NCBI GenBank assembly: GCA_018389105.1
Contig: JACATO010001128.1
Span: 773,001-837,000 of the forward strand
Reading direction: 5' to 3'
DNA length: 64,000 nt
From: Nautilus pompilius
Lineage: Eukaryota > Mollusca > Cephalopoda > Nautilida > Nautilidae
The notes below the pieces were generated by a model. That model ran no database searches. It was not told the DNA's origin and saw only the letters and a list, made by a program, of their open reading frames with translations. Of the stretch, positions 14,722-26,900 are shown one piece after another. Each line of letters starts with the position of its first letter. Position 1 is the stretch's first letter. The position numbers and the translations under genes are program-made.

Positions 14722-14722
14722 A
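14717..14722 (+). terminator. AATAAA hexamer overlapping NCAPH2 stop codon
   Basis: The final AAA TAA A of the reading frame spells AATAAA, so a canonical poly(A) signal overlaps the stop codon. A second AATAAA lies at 15631-15636 and would give a more usual ~0.9 kb 3' UTR. Which one is used cannot be told from sequence. Confidence 0.35.
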
Positions 14723-16744
14723 CATTTTATCTGTTGTTTTTTTTTTTTTTTGAATGATGATAACACAGGAATTCTTGTGTTGCACTCCATGCCTGGCTGG
14801 GTAATCCAAAATCAGTTTCCTTCCTTCGGATATTTAAGAGGAAAATGAAAGAGCTGAGGAAGGGGATGGTGCATTTTCCAGTTTATGGACTGTTATTTGC
14901 AGTTTAAACTGCAGATATAATTCTATTGTTAGTAGTTTGTTTTTCCATTAACTCCCCAATCTTCTTCTTCTGCAGTCTGTTAATAACCATGTTTAATATA
15001 CTGTCACAGCTAGTTTTATTATAATAAGTTAGCAATGTCATTAATGGGGATTTCAGTAAAGTTAAACGTTCTGTCTTTTTGATATGCTTATGGCCAACAC
15101 CATAGCTCTCTAGTGAAGAAAACAAAGAAACCACTTTGATTGAGTCATAGTTGTGCATGTAGATTCTGGTGCCACTACTGTTTGCACTCTCCACAGCATT
15201 AAGAGAATATCTGGTTATTCCTCTCTCTGATCTTTACAGTTTATGATTTCAGCATTGAAACTGAATCAAAAGTAGCAACGCTCCAGTTTTCCATGCGCTT
15301 TGAGAACGCAGAATCAAATCTTGCTGCTAGTTCATTAAAGTCAAAAATAATTGATGAGAACCCCTGCTGTTTGAGTTTACATTAAACAGACCACCAACAC
15401 ACCCTCCCACCTTTGTGCATTAAGCCGCGGTCTTTCGATAGTTTGTGGTTCTGAGGGGAGAATGCGCTAGCCAGGCTGTGTGTATGAGAGGTTTAGAAAA
15501 AAAAAAAAATTTTGTGCAGTAACTCCAGCATTCTGCTATTTTCCAAGTCTGTTTTGTTGTTTTAATACAAGTAAATGCTGGCTTCCCAAGGGCTGTTGCC
15601 TTTACTTTAGTGTGAAAATGTTGAGATGTCAATAAATCGTACCATCTTGTTGCTGAAGGTGTAGTGTTGCAAATAACGATAAAGAGGAGGAGAAAAAGTT
15701 AATGTTTACGGAAGTAAAGAATATATTTAAGAACTCTGTACGTTTGTGCCAATGCTGACTGCCGGAAATGCAGTTTCATCAACGAAATGTCTTTGGGTGG
15801 ATGTACCAATGATGTGGTGAATGCTTCAGTGTCTACTTAACACAATATATCACCATGACATGCTTTATCTGTGTATATATCCCCCCCCCCCTGATCGTTT
15901 GTTTCCTAGTTATCTCCTTTCAGCCAGTTGGTCGGATTAATTTTTTTGGTTTGGGGATGCGGCAGCTGGAATTTTCCAGAATTAGGGTGTTGGTGCCTCC
16001 ACACCCGGAAAAACAGCAGGTGCAAGCAAAGGCATATGTTTTCCCCCCGTTAATTATCACCCTAAGCCTGACCCCACATCCACCTTTCTAACGTTAATTT
16101 TATTGAACACTTTAAAGAAAGATGGCTATTTTAATGCCATTTTGCTTCAGCAAAGCCATTGTTACTGTTTTGTAATAAGTTCTGGATGAAAAGAAGTTAA
16201 TAGGGATGTTCCTGGTGGCTTCAGGAAGTAAAGTGAGAGACTGAGGGAGAGCAACCATTGGTTGTCAGTGAACTAACTGGATATTTCTAATACTTTCATC
16301 CAGTGATAGAGTGTGTAGATGGTCTTTGGTATCTATTGTCCCTGATCCACTACAAATAAGAGCAATACAATGAATAATTTTACTTAACCAGAAGTTCATT
16401 GTTCTTGATGTCCACCCACCCCAACTACTTTTGTTCTGTATGAAAGCCTCTTGAACGTATCATTTCGTCGTCTATTCTGTGTTCTGGAACAGATATGAAA
16501 GAATGCCCCCCCCCCAAATTGGTGTTTGTGATTCAGGTTCCATCTGTAATTGCACTGAGATGTCTCAACCATAAGACTAGAAAAACAAGAATTCTTGCAT
16601 GGCTGGCACCCATGATAACCAGAAATCAAACCACCTACTTCAATCACTCGTTTTTCATAAGAGTGGGATATGTTGCACTGTCGTTATGCGCACTTTGGCC
16701 CAGTGCATCTGTCTTCAGCAGTGGTTTATTCTTCTGACTTCTTC

Positions 16745-16965
16745 TTGTCGTAGGAGACCTGCCTCTGTCATGGCTATAGAGCATCCCTCACCTTTGGTTC
16801 CTCTGTCTGAGTGCCTACACAGGCCACTCCCCAGCAGCAACTGGACCAATGCCAGTAAAGTACCTTGCTCAAGGGTCCCAACAATGTGGCAGCAGCAGGG
16901 ATTGAACCCAGGACCCTTAGGTTCTGAAGCCAACACACTCACCACTGAGCTACATTGCCTGGCTG
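16745..16965 (-). repeat. tRNA-derived SINE
   Basis: On the minus strand the element starts near 16963 with a tRNA-like head. The A box is TAGCTCAGTGGTGAGTG, followed after about 35 bases by a perfect-looking B box, GGGTTCAATCC. The body contains a segment reading CTTGCTCAAGGGT on the plus strand, a string I recall from conserved core-type SINE regions in fish and invertebrates. The spacing of the boxes fits a polymerase III promoter. It has been made into spurious long open frames on both strands. Confidence 0.75.
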
Positions 16966-19900
16966 AAATAAACTTACTAAAACTCCTTTCTAGAACTTTT
17001 AATTTCCCAGATGTGGAAGGAAATGGTGGATACTGGGTAAAGAAGGAACTGCTTGGGAGGTACAATAGAGGAACCGGACCTTTGGACACCTGTGAGTGGC
17101 TGTACAAATAATATTTTGTAATTGTAGACGGGCTGACAAAATCCTTTCCGTAAAACTGCTTTACCAGAGTCAAGTGATAACTTCATTAAACCTTTTTGGG
17201 TGCAAGAGAACTGATGTTTACAATAGGGCATAACTTTAATCTAATGTGGGTCATAATGTTGCCCCTAAGGAGGATTGTTAGATAGTTGGTGCCATCAAAA
17301 TGTTTTCCAAGGGTTTGTACAACTGGAATGGTCTGTAATCTGTGAATCATGACTCATCTGCAATGGTGATACTAGGTCCACAGTCCAACTCTTTGAACAG
17401 AAGTGGTCTACTTAATTTAGTGTTGTGCGCTCTCTACACCTGTCTCCATATTCATTGTCAATTGTTGCACCTCATAACTGCCCCTTTCCTGTAGCAGCTC
17501 TGCCTTCTAATACTCCCCCCCCCCCCACACCTTTAAATGTTGGGACTGTGCATTCCTGGTAATCAAACTGATCACTTGTTTAATGACATTTGAAATCATT
17601 CTTCAAAGATGACTTCAAAATTTTTTCCCCAGGTAGTGTAGTTATTTATGGAAGGATAGAAACTATGTATATATATATAGAGCCCTAGCTCTTTCAAACC
17701 CAATCTAATATCACACTACTGCAATGGAAATGCTCATTCATCACTCTTACAAACATGTATGTCCAGCTATCATACTTCCTCCCCTTAAGAGCCAAAAAGA
17801 CTTACCTTTATAATATTAAATGTCTCAGCTACTCACATAAGACCTTTAATTCCTAAGGATCCTCAATTTATCTAATCTTTCCAGTAAAATGATCTGCAGC
17901 CTAGTACATTATCTAAGAGAGACCTAACAGATCTCAAAGCATGAAGATGCAGCATTTTTTGAAACCCCATAACCCTAGATCTGAGATAAGATGGGACTCC
18001 TGGCAGCCTTCTGTTTATTTAAGTTTGGAAAAAAAATTGACATTATTATTATAAAATGGATAGACATTAACACAATCAAAAAAAAAAAACACTGGTTAAA
18101 CGTATTTATTTACAAATTGTAAGGTCTTAAAAGGGAATAAAAACAAACAGGTTGCTAAATACAGTTAGAAACTTATAAAAGAATTTGTAGATACTACATT
18201 TTTTTTTGCAGTTGATACTCAGTTTCCCCTCCCTCAATCTGTACACTATGATCAACTTTCTGGAGAATTAATAACACCCAGCATTAAAATGATCATCATC
18301 AAGATGGACTTTATTATTAGCATTAATTATCAGACTATTCGACAAAACAGACTGACTGAAATAGTTTAAATCAGAAAACTTAGCGGTTTGGATTCCCATC
18401 GTTGATCTGTCCCTCCTGTTTTGCAACTTATTGCATCATTTGGCTTTCCCTTAACAAACTCGTGCTCCCAATACTCCAGGTAATAATACACTGTGACAAC
18501 AGTAAAAGGTGAGTCTTAGGCAAATGTCCAAGGTAAAAAAATGAACAAAGTTATCCCACCCATTGCCAGAATAAGTCACGTGACCATCCAATTGCGACTT
18601 AGTAGTTCCCCAGAGATCTAAACCAGATTTTCAGAAGCCTGCTAGAGACAGTTACATTCACAATTAGTTTTTTTTTTTTCTTTTTTACATCTGAAAGGTA
18701 AGACAGTAGCCTATATCTGGATAAATGCTTAAGAATTAGAAGAAAACCTGATGGTTGTTCTGTTTATTCATTATAAAATAAAAACAGCAGCAGGTATACA
18801 GACAGCCAGAACCCTTTGATTTATACCTGTCTACATAAAAAAAAAAATCAGCTTGTAAATTAAAGCAAAAATACAAAATTACTTACAAAAGTGACAGAAA
18901 TAACCTCCCCACACAGAAAACTTCCAGCACATAAAATGTAACTTTAGAATATAAATCTGTGTAGAAAATCAAACGAGTCTCGATGATAAAACAAACAAAT
19001 GGGAGATAACCGAAGTTTTTTTTTTTTACAATATTCTCTCTGGCTTGTCAAACTAATGTAGAGGCAGATGGACTGCGATAACTAGTTTTGTCTGCATCAT
19101 CCCTAGAGGGATTCAGTGATATGTACCATGTTCAGCATTTACCCATTGATTAAAAAGTTTGTTTTGATCATTTTAAGGTGAGCAGCAAGCCAGAAGATGG
19201 ATTTGCCTATCCCACCTTCAATTCGCAGGGTTTTTTAAAAAAACTCTTTCCTATGCCATACAGATTATTAAGGTTGACACTGACTTCATTTATATTTAGC
19301 GGCATTTCACTTAAAAAAAAAGGAGAATCATTAAAGTTGAGTTACTGAGCAAAGTAAAGCCAATAAACGCCTAGTTTCCCCTTCCCACCCCCTCTACAGT
19401 TCAAAGAGGGGGGGCTGGTTGATGTTCAAACACGTACAGACAGATGTGCCCTTTATTAATAAACATACACCACACAGTTAATTCAAAGGTGAGGGGGGTA
19501 ACGGTGAAAATCCCGTTTTAAGTCAGTCGCCAAACTCCAACAGTCCTGTAAAATAGGTGGTTGCATTTATTCCATTTACAGAAGAGAAAAGCACCCATAA
19601 AAAACGGGGTGAAACCAGATTTTAATGCATCCCTTTTCCAATCTGCCAAGGGGAGATAACCCGTAATATAGTCTTTTTTTTTGGCTAATATTTAGGGTAT
19701 CACTTTGTCCTTGAGGAAAGTAGTTAATGCACATTGTAGACGAAAAAAAGACAAAAACGTGCAAGTAGCGTTGTTCAACCTGGACTCACCCAACCGTCTT
19801 CTGCCTATTTAGGAACACAATTCTCTTTGATCAACATTAATCACACGAGCAAACCAAACCCTTTGCTTACACAAACACTATTCTGTTGTGCCGTTCACGT

Positions 19901-21639
19901 TTTAACCCCCTTTTCCTTCTAAGCACAAGGGGAGAAGAGATTTCTGTGAAATCCAGTCCATGTAACAAAAGAATGATGAAACACAAGCAGCGTCACGACC
20001 CGTGTGTGGCTGCCATCAGTGTACCTGTTAAGGTTTTAAAGTTATAATCAAGACTGCAGGGAAAGAAACCAAAATGTCATCCTGTTAATACATCTACTAT
20101 AGATAATTATCTTCTTGATCCTTCTCATCCTGACACTGTTTTACCAGATACCATGCTCTCATATTTAGGAATCACCATCAGTTCACTGGGCCAAGTGTAT
20201 AACATCTGAGGCCAGAGATCTAACCTACAACCACAACAGAAAACTGAACTGATTCCAACCTATTTAAGTCTATTTCAGCAACCAGAGAGCAACAGTGGCA
20301 AGTTGATGAGGCAAGCAATGAATATAATCTGTCACCTTTTTCTAGATTCCAATATCAGAAAGTGTTTTTGGACCAGTGAATCTTATGTAACTGCACGAAA
20401 CTCAAACAGAGCCAAGCCAGTTTGGATAACAACATAGCAAGTGTGTCAACTTGCCCACTGGGGAAAAGTAATGTAATGCTTTTGATGAGGGCTTACAAAT
20501 GATTGGATTTACACATGGCACAAAAAAACCCCTTAAAAGCCAAGTTATTGAACAAATTCCTGGTGACCTACCACGGAACCTTTTGTTGCTGCTGCTTTTA
20601 TCAAACTAACAATAACTTAAACGCATCATTATCTATAGCAGCCATTTTGAATATATCCCATGTTCCTTGATAAATGAACTGATGCCATACAAAAGCTTTC
20701 GACTAACTTCTTTAATTTCTATTACACGTTTTATATTGGATGATTTGAATGACTACAACGTGTGTGTAGTTTTTCTTTTAAATTTACAAAAGTTCTCATC
20801 AAATAAATAGGAAAAAAAATTGATTGGTGTAATAAAATTATTGTATATATATAAATTTAAGTAAACGAACCCTGCATGCAGCTGGCCATAATTGTACACT
20901 CACCAACGAAATCTCCCATATTTCACAATTTATTATACTGGAATGTTAAAGAATCCATACATATAAAAAGTACATCATTTTAAAAACTTGTTACAAGACT
21001 TTTTCACTGTTATGTATTCAATTATGGCCACCAGCATGCCCATGCATGCACATGGGAGTGCGTGCATGCATTCATATATACATATAAATGTTTACTTATA
21101 AGGAGTAAGGAATCAATTATCGATTACACAGGGACCTCTCAAGGAAAAGAGATCCCCTGTCAATTTTGAGGCTTTAATCAGTTTTATACACTGCCATCAT
21201 TAACTATTATTGGGTTAGTTCTCTCTCTCTCTCTCTGCTGCATGTCCAGATGTTCCAACTCACTTATGCTTGTATGACATTTCACTTGCACTGCAATACT
21301 TTTTTGCATTTCAAAGATGAATCAATTAAATAGGGAAACTTTCTACATTATAAAGCTGCATGGTGAATTCAGTCAAGTTAAGCAAATAAAAATGAAAAAA
21401 AATGGGCTATGATTTCCCCAGCCATGTAAGCCAGCTTTCAATTTTGTATGTCTGCAACTGAGTGTTTAAAACTGCATTTTCGATTGGACAGTAAGCCAGT
21501 CAGAATAAAGTTTGCAAAGCTCCACGTACCTGAACATCGGCAGCAGATCTGGTACATTTGACCGACAACTTGTTTGACCTACAACGTTTTACTGAAAAAA
21601 ACAATTGGCTACAGCCTTGGTTGTCCAGGGTCGAATCTC

Positions 21640-22910
21640 AGCTGTTCATATGCATTCCGTCAACAGACATTACCAACAAATCACATGGCCGTCACAAAGC
21701 ACAGACTTCACAAACAGAGTATGCCATATTGTAAGAGGACAGGAAATTTATTCCATCCACAAGGAAAAATCCAAAACTGATGGTTCAGGACAGAAGCAAA
21801 GGCAATGTGTGTTACTGGTTATTGCAAAAAGACAAAATCTTAGTATGGAGAATACGTGGCAACAATACTGAAGGATGGATAGCACCAACTTCATAGCACA
21901 AAAGAAGCACAGCCATACTCCAGAAACCTCAAAGATGTTGCAGTTAATAGTATAAAAAGGAAAGCACACATTGTGCCCACAAATTATTAGAGATGAGATC
22001 AATAATAGATCTGGCCCTTGTCAACATTCAATGCCAAGTTGCCATGCATTGGCAGCAGGTTATAAAGAGATTGCAAAAAGAAGACTGCCCAATGAAGCTA
22101 TGATAACCATAGATGGAGCTTTCAAAACTGCCCCACTGTTATTTTGGCAGCTATACATTATTCATAAACCCACAGGCAGGTGATAATAAAAAGGTCCAAG
22201 GTCCTGCCACTTGTCCAAGAACTTATAAGTAGCAAGTCAGAAGAATGTTACATAAGATTTTGAAGATTTATACGATTATGCTGCTAATCAAGGATATGAA
22301 TTGAACCCTGGATTCATCATTACAGACTTTGGGCAGACAGGGTTAATGCTGAGAGACTGGAAATTCCCAATGCAATGAACAAAAATGTTTTTTCTATCTG
22401 GGCCAAAGGGTTTAGAGAATAATTCAGTGATAAGTTTTGGTGTAAGGTATGAAGACAAAACATTTAGCTTAATAATGTGAAATATTGTGGCTCCGGCATT
22501 CCTTCCATCATCTAAAATTCCAAATGTTTCCAAAGAAGTAAAGACCTGATCCCCGAGGAGGCTGGTCCAGTGATTCAATGGTTTGTAGATAATTGAGCCT
22601 TATGGTAGCATGAGAACCTTCAGAAGTGGATGTCAATCATCTGGCATTCCCTGAAGCTGAAATGATCTTCAAAACAAAACATGGATGAGGAGGTCCATCT
22701 GTATGGCGAATGTTGGAGAGACAAAGAATGACAGAGTGAGAAGGAAACAAAGAATAAATGGTGACTTGTTGAGGACCATTAAAAAGGAAAAGAAAATGCA
22801 AAGGTTTTGAGCGCAACATGTGGAACAACCTAACAGTTAAGAGGTCGTCTAAGAGGCAGACCAAGAACAATGCATGAAGACAATCTAGAAGATTAGATGC
22901 ATGACTGAAC
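21640..22910 (+). mobile_element. Decayed FLYWCH/MULE transposase copy
   Basis: Broken plus-strand frames keep the order of a Mutator-like (MULE) transposase with an N-terminal FLYWCH finger. In order they are a CYW piece near 21.81 kb, HSHTPETSK at 21909, IDGAFKTAPLLFWQLYIIH at 22106 (family pattern DGTFK-P-F-QLYTIH), and NPGFIITDFG near 22.31 kb (family I-TDFE). After these come EEAGPVIQWFVDN near 22.56 kb, and MWNNL followed by an RTNN-like KNN near 22.82 kb. The catalytic Asp of the DGAFK and TDFG blocks survive, but stops and frameshifts separate every block. It is a fossil in the convergent gap. A host gene derived from it is unlikely. Confidence 0.78.
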
Positions 22911-23925
22911 AGCATGAAAGAGAACACAAGAGAAAGGAAATCCACAATTCCTGTAACTGGGGGAAGTGTAGGAGAGAGAGAGAGAGAGAATTATATAAAG
23001 TCTTTAAATGGGAGCTATTCTAATTTTCACATTAACTTTGGTACCAAAATCAGTCCTGTAATCCCATAATTAAGTGTATGGAATAAATGGCAGTAGTAAT
23101 TTTACAACACAACGTCCTATTTCTATAACCGTAATGACCTGATGGCATGAAAGTGATTATAATAAACCTGTTTTCACAACACTTCAAAGCATCAGGCATA
23201 CATAATGCCCCCAATACAAATCACGTACAATACCACCGCTCCAGCATCATTCAAAAGGAAAAGAGTTAAATTTTTTCACAGTAGTTACAAAGTGGAAGTT
23301 TAACTTTTAAAAAACATACAAAGGGAGATAATAAACGTTAATCTTAATTTAGTGTCTTTTTAGATGGCAAGAAAAAAATGGAACTTAAGTTAGTTTATGG
23401 TAACAATGTCCTTTTGAATAATTTACATTCCAAGTTTGTTTATTTTTTTTAAAAAAAAAAACCCTTTTTCAAATACACATTGATTTTATGTAAAATTTTG
23501 CTTTTTTGCTGTATTATGTAACAAACCAAACCTACTGTCATTATTAGGATCCACACAGACATCAGCTGCTGTCACACGCACGCGACATGTATGCAAGTTA
23601 ACCTTTTTTCAGTTCCCACAAAAAGCTGAGGTCTCCCATAACTATGAAAACCCAGTTAGTTTGGCAGGGGAAAAAAAACAACAACAACAAACAACAACAA
23701 CAAAAAAAGAAAAAGTGTTTTCTGTTGCCACCATAAAAAAAATAAGTCCAATTAAACACAGGTATGGTACGGTACGGTATGGCTGGTTGTGCGTGTGTTG
23801 GAGGAAATAATAATATATGAAAAAACCGTATTTACAGCTCGCATTTCTCTCCCCCCCCCCTCTCTCTCTCTTTAAACAAATCTCCAAACCACGCAAATGC
23901 TTTTTCCGTCACTGCCCACTCCCTC

Positions 23926-26900
23926 TCACACCAAGGGGTGTTCGTAGAACTTCATCTGAAATCAGAAGGTGTATCTGGTTAGTCAACATTTCCGCACAGT
24001 GACGACAGTGAGCGCAGGGGCGGGTTCACGCTGTCCCCTGCCCACCAAGAACCCCAACAACCCAACGCTTGTCCGCGGTTCTGCCCCAGCCAGTCGTGCG
24101 CTGCACCTGTCACGAACATTCAAGTCTAGAGAGCACATGCGGCAGCGGCTTCGACTTGTGGTTATTCACAGAATCCGTCCAGTCTGTCTATTCCAGCGCA
24201 TCTTTCATTGATCGAGTGATGGTACACTGAAACACCACACCCAGGGCTAGGCAGAGTGTTCCAAATCTTAAAAAACACCGCAGTGTTTTCAAAAATTTTA
24301 AAATCAGGATCCTCCCCACCCCTGTAATCAGAAAGACAGTTAAGCAACAACAAATCCAAACTGTTCCATTACCAGAATTGAATTAAACTCCTTCCTTTGT
24401 GCCCCTTTCCAGCCAAGCGGTGCCTTTAATGTTCAACAGCGCCAAAACATGTGACTTCATGCTCCATGAAGAGAAATGAGAACCCCTGGTGCCTTCCTTC
24501 TAATAGTTCTGTTACCTGCCTACTACTTGATTAGTCAGACCAATGGTCAGGTAAAATAACGACCAACTCACTACAAAGCTGCACCCACAACCAACCCTGC
24601 CCAATATGGCACATCTAACCTGAAAGCAAAACCACACTTTTTCTTTCTCCACGCTGGGAGTGTGACCCAAGGACGTTACACTGCTCACCTTTTCACCCAA
24701 TGGATTATCCACCTGCTGCTCCATGCCGTCCTCCTCATCCGACGAATCCTCACCCGAAGAGTCTTCTGATGCTAGTACTGCCACTGCGCCGGCTGCGAAG
24801 TAGAAGAGAGCCAAGCAACATACTTGGGTGCACAACGCTAGCGTTCTGAATACATTCTAACAGTAGAAAATGTAAATTAAATTTCTTTTAATTATACTTT
24901 TGACAACTATTTTAAAACACACTAATTTCTTCAACCTTCCCTGTTTCATTAAACCTCAGCAGCCCAACAACAGTATAGACGAAGGAAGTCACTGGAAGGA
25001 TAAAACAAAAAAAATCAAGCACAGTCAAAGCCCACAGGAAGTGAACCCGAACTGCACCACGGCTACCGAGCATACGGCACACCACACCCTGACCCGCTGC
25101 AAAATGTTTTTCAGTCTCAAAATTTCATGCATTTCTTCCTCTTCTGGCTATGCTTACTACAGTAGTTATGGACAAAGGTGCACAATTAGTTTTCTTCTTG
25201 TGTACCCTGCCCTACCAGGCAGTTTTCCTCCTTTTGAAAGCCAGATTTCTGAACCTGATCCACTTCTGTCCTTTCATGATCAGTTTCTCGCTTTTCCCAT
25301 CTGCAAACGACTCTTCAGTTTTCTGTTTGGTAAGTCAGTGCTGCGTCAACTTTGGATGTTCTAAATGTTTTCTCCACATTACGACTGCATCCAGAGAGTT
25401 GTTTCCCCCTTTCGCTCTCAGGTCCTACTTTATAATATGACGACCTTGCATTCTAGGGCCTATGAAAGAGAAGTGATGGGCTAAAGTGGTGTTTAAGAGA
25501 AATTCCTTATATATACTTACCTGTCTGTGCTTATGAAAGCTTTACTTTAGCAAAGCTCCCTTAGCAGTTGAATCCATACCATCAAAAATAGCTGTAGCCT
25601 CCTGGTCTACGTAAATTGGACATCATAAATTCAAGCCCTCATCCAGCAACTTAATCACTTAATGTTAACAGCTTCTTAGCACTTTGATCCTTAGTCAGCT
25701 CATGGCTGACAAAGCCATGACAAAAAATGACGCCCACACAAGTTTTTGTCAGGTGTTGTGAACCACTGCCTATTTCATCTCAAAGAACCCAGGCAAAAGA
25801 TATGAAGAAAATACATATCAAGTTAAAGTAGTGTCTTTCACTTTTCACAGAACTTCAGGACAATCATCTTGCAGCTCTGGCCATCTTCTGTCACATTTTT
25901 CTCCAACAATTTAAATTCGTTCTCCAGCTGAATTTGATGATTGCTCTCTCTCTCTCTCTCTTTTTTTAATTAGAGAACTTTCTTCTTTTTTTTTTAATAC
26001 CTGATAACTCAAGTTTTTCCGAGCCAAATGTAGCAAAATACTGCAAAACCTCCCAGTGTGTCTGAAACCGTTACGTGACACGTGACATTCTTTGTAACTG
26101 GACATGGTGACGAATATCAAGGCTGCGTATTTCCACAAATTGCCAAACTTTCATTGTACTTAAGGCCAGCTTAAGGATCACAATCCAGATCCTCGGTACA
26201 GGTAGTGACACGAGCTCAGATGCTGTCATAGTTCTCACCAAGATGGCAAATATCACTGTCGGTGTGTGAAAGGTGCGGCACAGAGGTCTCACGGGAAGCT
26301 TATTACAAGATTACCTGTTGGAATGCTGTCTATTTCTAATATCTTTGTAAACACTCATTCCTGACCCCCCCCCCCCCCATCACACAACCGGGAAATACTA
26401 GACTAATGTCGCAAGAATTTTCTCTCTCTCGCGTCAAAAAACACAAATTAAAAATATTTCCGTTATTTTATTCCAAATAAAGAAGAAAAAACATGAAAGA
26501 GTTTCTGAAGCTTGGCGGAAACTTCAGGCTTTGAATGTCAACACAAACGCATCTTTGCATGTTATAAGACCACAATAAAATCCACTAGCATCCATCAACA
26601 CTGATTATTAAACAGCATTTATTTTAACAATTTAAGAAATCAATGTTTTTTTTTTTTTTTTTTGGTTTATCTATTTGCAGTCTAATTCATCAACTTCAGC
26701 CAAGTCTGCACCGATGGTTTAAGGTGGTGTGGAACACTTTGAAACGGCGCCACATCACTTGGTCTCTGTCTCGTTTATCCATCAACCCTAAACCCATCAC
26801 CCAAAAAAAGAAAGAAAGAAAGTTGCGGAGAACGCGGTGAGTTGCGCGAGTGGGGGACAGAGGGAGAGGGAGAATCGCACTCACATGACGGGTTCAGGTT

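Larger units (their letters stand above)
14722..23925. other. Convergent intergenic region with probable 3' UTRs
   Basis: The 9.2 kb between the stop codons of NCAPH2 (plus) and PLEKHF2 (minus) holds no exon I could support. It is AT-rich, with many homopolymer runs, several candidate poly(A) hexamers on both strands (for example AATAAA at 15631 plus; TTTATT at 23439 and 18103, which reads AATAAA on the minus strand), a SINE near 16.8 kb and a decayed MULE at 21.6-22.9 kb. One or both 3' UTRs may be long. Confidence 0.55.

Noticed and set aside
16599-17173. 170-codon plus frame and 152-codon minus frame
   Set aside because: Both run through the tRNA-derived SINE at 16.75-16.96 kb and show no domain.
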